Source of the DNA: Ignavibacteriales bacterium
GTDB taxonomy: Bacteria > Bacteroidota > Ignavibacteria > T3Sed10-11
Length of the DNA: 6,927 nt
Assembly: GCA_003560935.1 (NCBI GenBank)
Contig: PWJF01000306.1
Coordinates: 1-6,927, forward strand
Direction: 5' to 3'
Shown: piece by piece, positions 5,665 to 6,927 of the stretch
How positions within the stretch are numbered: the stretch's first letter is position 1
Layout: each line of letters opens with the position of its first letter
Translations under genes and position numbers: made by a program
The notes under the pieces: generated by a model
What the model was told of the DNA's origin: nothing
Database searches by the model: none
The model's input: only the letters and a program-made list of their open reading frames with translations

Positions 5665-6767
5665 AGCAGCTAACGGTTTTATTAATGTTCGTACCCTTTC
5701 TGTTCATACAGTGTAATACGGGGGGAACGGAAGAAGTACAGAATACGAACAACGATCGTCGCGTGCGGACCGTTGCGGTCGAAACGCTGACGATGAAAAT
5801 AGATACGATGACCGAGACCGTCAAGGTAATCGGTACGGTCGAAGCATACAACGACGCCGTCGTTTCGTCGGAAGCGAGCGGAAGAGTACACAATATCGCC
5901 CCGCTCGGTAAAAGCGTCGGACGGGGAGAGGTAGTCGCACAACTCGACGATAGACTTTTACAATCTCAATACGAAGCGGCGCGGGTCAACTTCGAGCTCG
6001 CCGAAGATACCTACAGACGGCAACAGGTACTCTACGCCGATTCAATCATCAGCGAGCTGCACTACAATAATATACGGACGCAGCGCGATCAGGCAAAAGC
6101 GCAATATGAACAGGCGAAAAAACAATTGCAGGATTCGCGCATCGAAGCTCCTTTCAACGGACGCATCGAAGAACGGTTCGTCAGAACCGGAGAGCTTATC
6201 AATCCCGGCATGCCCGTCGTCAGGATCGTGAACACCGCGCGCGTCAATATTACCGCCGGTATCCCCGATCGCTATGCCGCCGATATACGGGAAGGGTCGC
6301 ACGCAACGATGCACTTCACCGGATACGGTGACCTTGTCCGGGAAGGTACGATAAGCTTCGCAGGCAATGTAATCGATACCGATACGCGGACGTTCCCTAT
6401 TGAAATAGAAATACCGAATCCGGACGGGATTTTAAAACCGGAAATGGTCGCCGATGTGCATATCGTACGAAGAACGATCGATAATACATTGGTAATACCG
6501 CGAACCGCTATCGTGCGGGATGAATCCGGTCCGAATGTATTTGTCGTACGGAATCATGGAGACCGGCCGGTTGCAGAGCTTGTTCCGGTGCGTACGGGAG
6601 CAACGTCGGGTCTGCTGACGCAGATCACCGACGGGATCGCCGACGGCGACGAGGTCGTCGTCTCGGGACACCGGAATCTTAACCAGGGCGACCGGCTCGA
6701 TATACAGCAAAACACGACAAACGCCCGGCAGGCGCTCACTCATCAAAATCAAACCATGAACAGATAG
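5661..6767 (+). CDS. RND efflux periplasmic adaptor (membrane fusion protein, HlyD/AcrA type)
   Basis: The 368 residues show an AcrA-like order. A hydrophobic N terminus ends at Cys18. The first half of the lipoyl domain follows (about 57-97, with VSSEASGRV and GKSVGRGEVVAQLDD), then a short alpha-helical hairpin (98-158, rich in Gln, Ala and Glu). The second lipoyl half is SRIEAPFNGRIEERFV (159-174) with GELINPGMPV, then a beta-barrel (about 193-268) and a membrane-proximal domain (275-350, with VIPRTAIV and DGDEVVVSG). Adaptors of this kind bridge the inner-membrane pump and the TolC channel. Cys18 may be lipidated, but FIQC is a poor lipobox (Gln at -1), so an ordinary signal peptide or anchor is possible. 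GGAG at 5650-5653 inside the channel gene supports ATG 5661. The hairpin is short, about 60 residues. Confidence 0.92.
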   Translation: MKQLTVLLMFVPFLFIQCNTGGTEEVQNTNNDRRVRTVAVETLTMKIDTMTETVKVIGTVEAYNDAVVSSEASGRVHNIAPLGKSVGRGEVVAQLDDRLLQSQYEAARVNFELAEDTYRRQQVLYADSIISELHYNNIRTQRDQAKAQYEQAKKQLQDSRIEAPFNGRIEERFVRTGELINPGMPVVRIVNTARVNITAGIPDRYAADIREGSHATMHFTGYGDLVREGTISFAGNVIDTDTRTFPIEIEIPNPDGILKPEMVADVHIVRRTIDNTLVIPRTAIVRDESGPNVFVVRNHGDRPVAELVPVRTGATSGLLTQITDGIADGDEVVVSGHRNLNQGDRLDIQQNTTNARQALTHQNQTMNR

Positions 6768-6772
6768 TACGT

Positions 6773-6927
6773 ATGAAAGTAACCGAATTATCATTACAAA
6801 ACAGAACAGCGATACTTGTCCTTACGATCCTGCTGATACTCGGCGGCATCGTCAGCTACACGACAATCCCGAAGGAATCGAATCCGACGATAGAAATTCC
6901 GTTGTTTATTATCACGACGATCTATCC
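6773..6927 (+). CDS. RND efflux permease, N-terminal fragment (cut by window edge)
   Basis: ATG 6773 is 5 bases after the adaptor stop, and the frame stays open for 51 codons to the right edge. The start (VTELSLQNRTAILVLTILLI, then GGIVSYTTIPKESNPTIEIP and IITTIYP) matches the family's N terminus. It has a short cytoplasmic helix, a first membrane helix (about 12-30), and the periplasmic turn in which E-x-x-P-x-I-x-I-P leads to a V/I-x-T-x-Y-P strand. In full-length proteins of about 1,000 or more residues this is a proton-driven inner-membrane pump working as a trimer. Subfamily (drug or metal exporter) cannot be told from this piece. No SD is obvious, so translation is probably coupled to the adaptor. 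Confidence 0.9.
   Translation, partial: MKVTELSLQNRTAILVLTILLILGGIVSYTTIPKESNPTIEIPLFIITTIY

Noticed and set aside
1..6927. CRISPR arrays, tRNA/rRNA genes, insertion sequences, phage or toxin-antitoxin genes
   Set aside because: I saw no regularly spaced repeats, tRNA-like cloverleaf, transposase motif, terminal inverted repeats with target duplication, or toxin-antitoxin-like gene pair.

Overview
The window looks like chromosomal DNA from a Gram-negative bacterium. It encodes an outer-membrane TolC-type channel, a lipoprotein-like periplasmic adaptor and the start of an RND pump. Membrane-protein architecture and codon use would fit the wider Bacteroidota/Balneolota/Rhodothermota area, but there is no rRNA or marker gene, so that placement is only a guess. 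Several starts carry purine-rich Shine-Dalgarno (SD) sequences (AAAGGTG, GGAG), so SD-led initiation appears to be used here.

Layout. (1) Bases 1-910, minus strand: the 5' part of a gene that runs off the left edge. It encodes a five-helix MauE/DoxX-like redox membrane protein fused to a periplasmic domain with a CPDC dithiol. (2) Bases 911-1351: a divergent intergenic region with a leftward terminator-like hairpin and a short coding-looking scrap. (3) Bases 1352-3588, plus strand: a tightly spaced set consisting of a PLP enzyme of the D-cysteine desulfhydrase/ACC deaminase family, a retinol-dehydrogenase-type short-chain dehydrogenase/reductase (SDR), and a 68-residue lipoprotein that looks like the stump of a serine hydrolase. 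(4) Bases 3589-4092: about 500 bases without a convincing gene, holding an 8-bp inverted repeat and a 50-codon minus-strand ORF. (5) Bases 4093-6927, plus strand: a tripartite efflux operon in the order TolC-family channel, membrane-fusion protein, RND permease (cut by the right edge). The first two overlap by ATGA and the third starts 5 bases after the second ends.

The efflux genes should act together as one envelope-spanning pump; the substrate cannot be read from the sequence. The PLP enzyme, SDR and lipoprotein share strand and close spacing but have no obvious common pathway. The most unusual point is the start of the SDR gene. The best SD in that gap does not serve the SDR frame. It serves a 16-codon leader ORF that contains an in-phase T TTA AAT slippery heptamer, and a -1 slip there leads exactly into the SDR frame. 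This could be programmed frameshifting, translational coupling, or a one-base indel.
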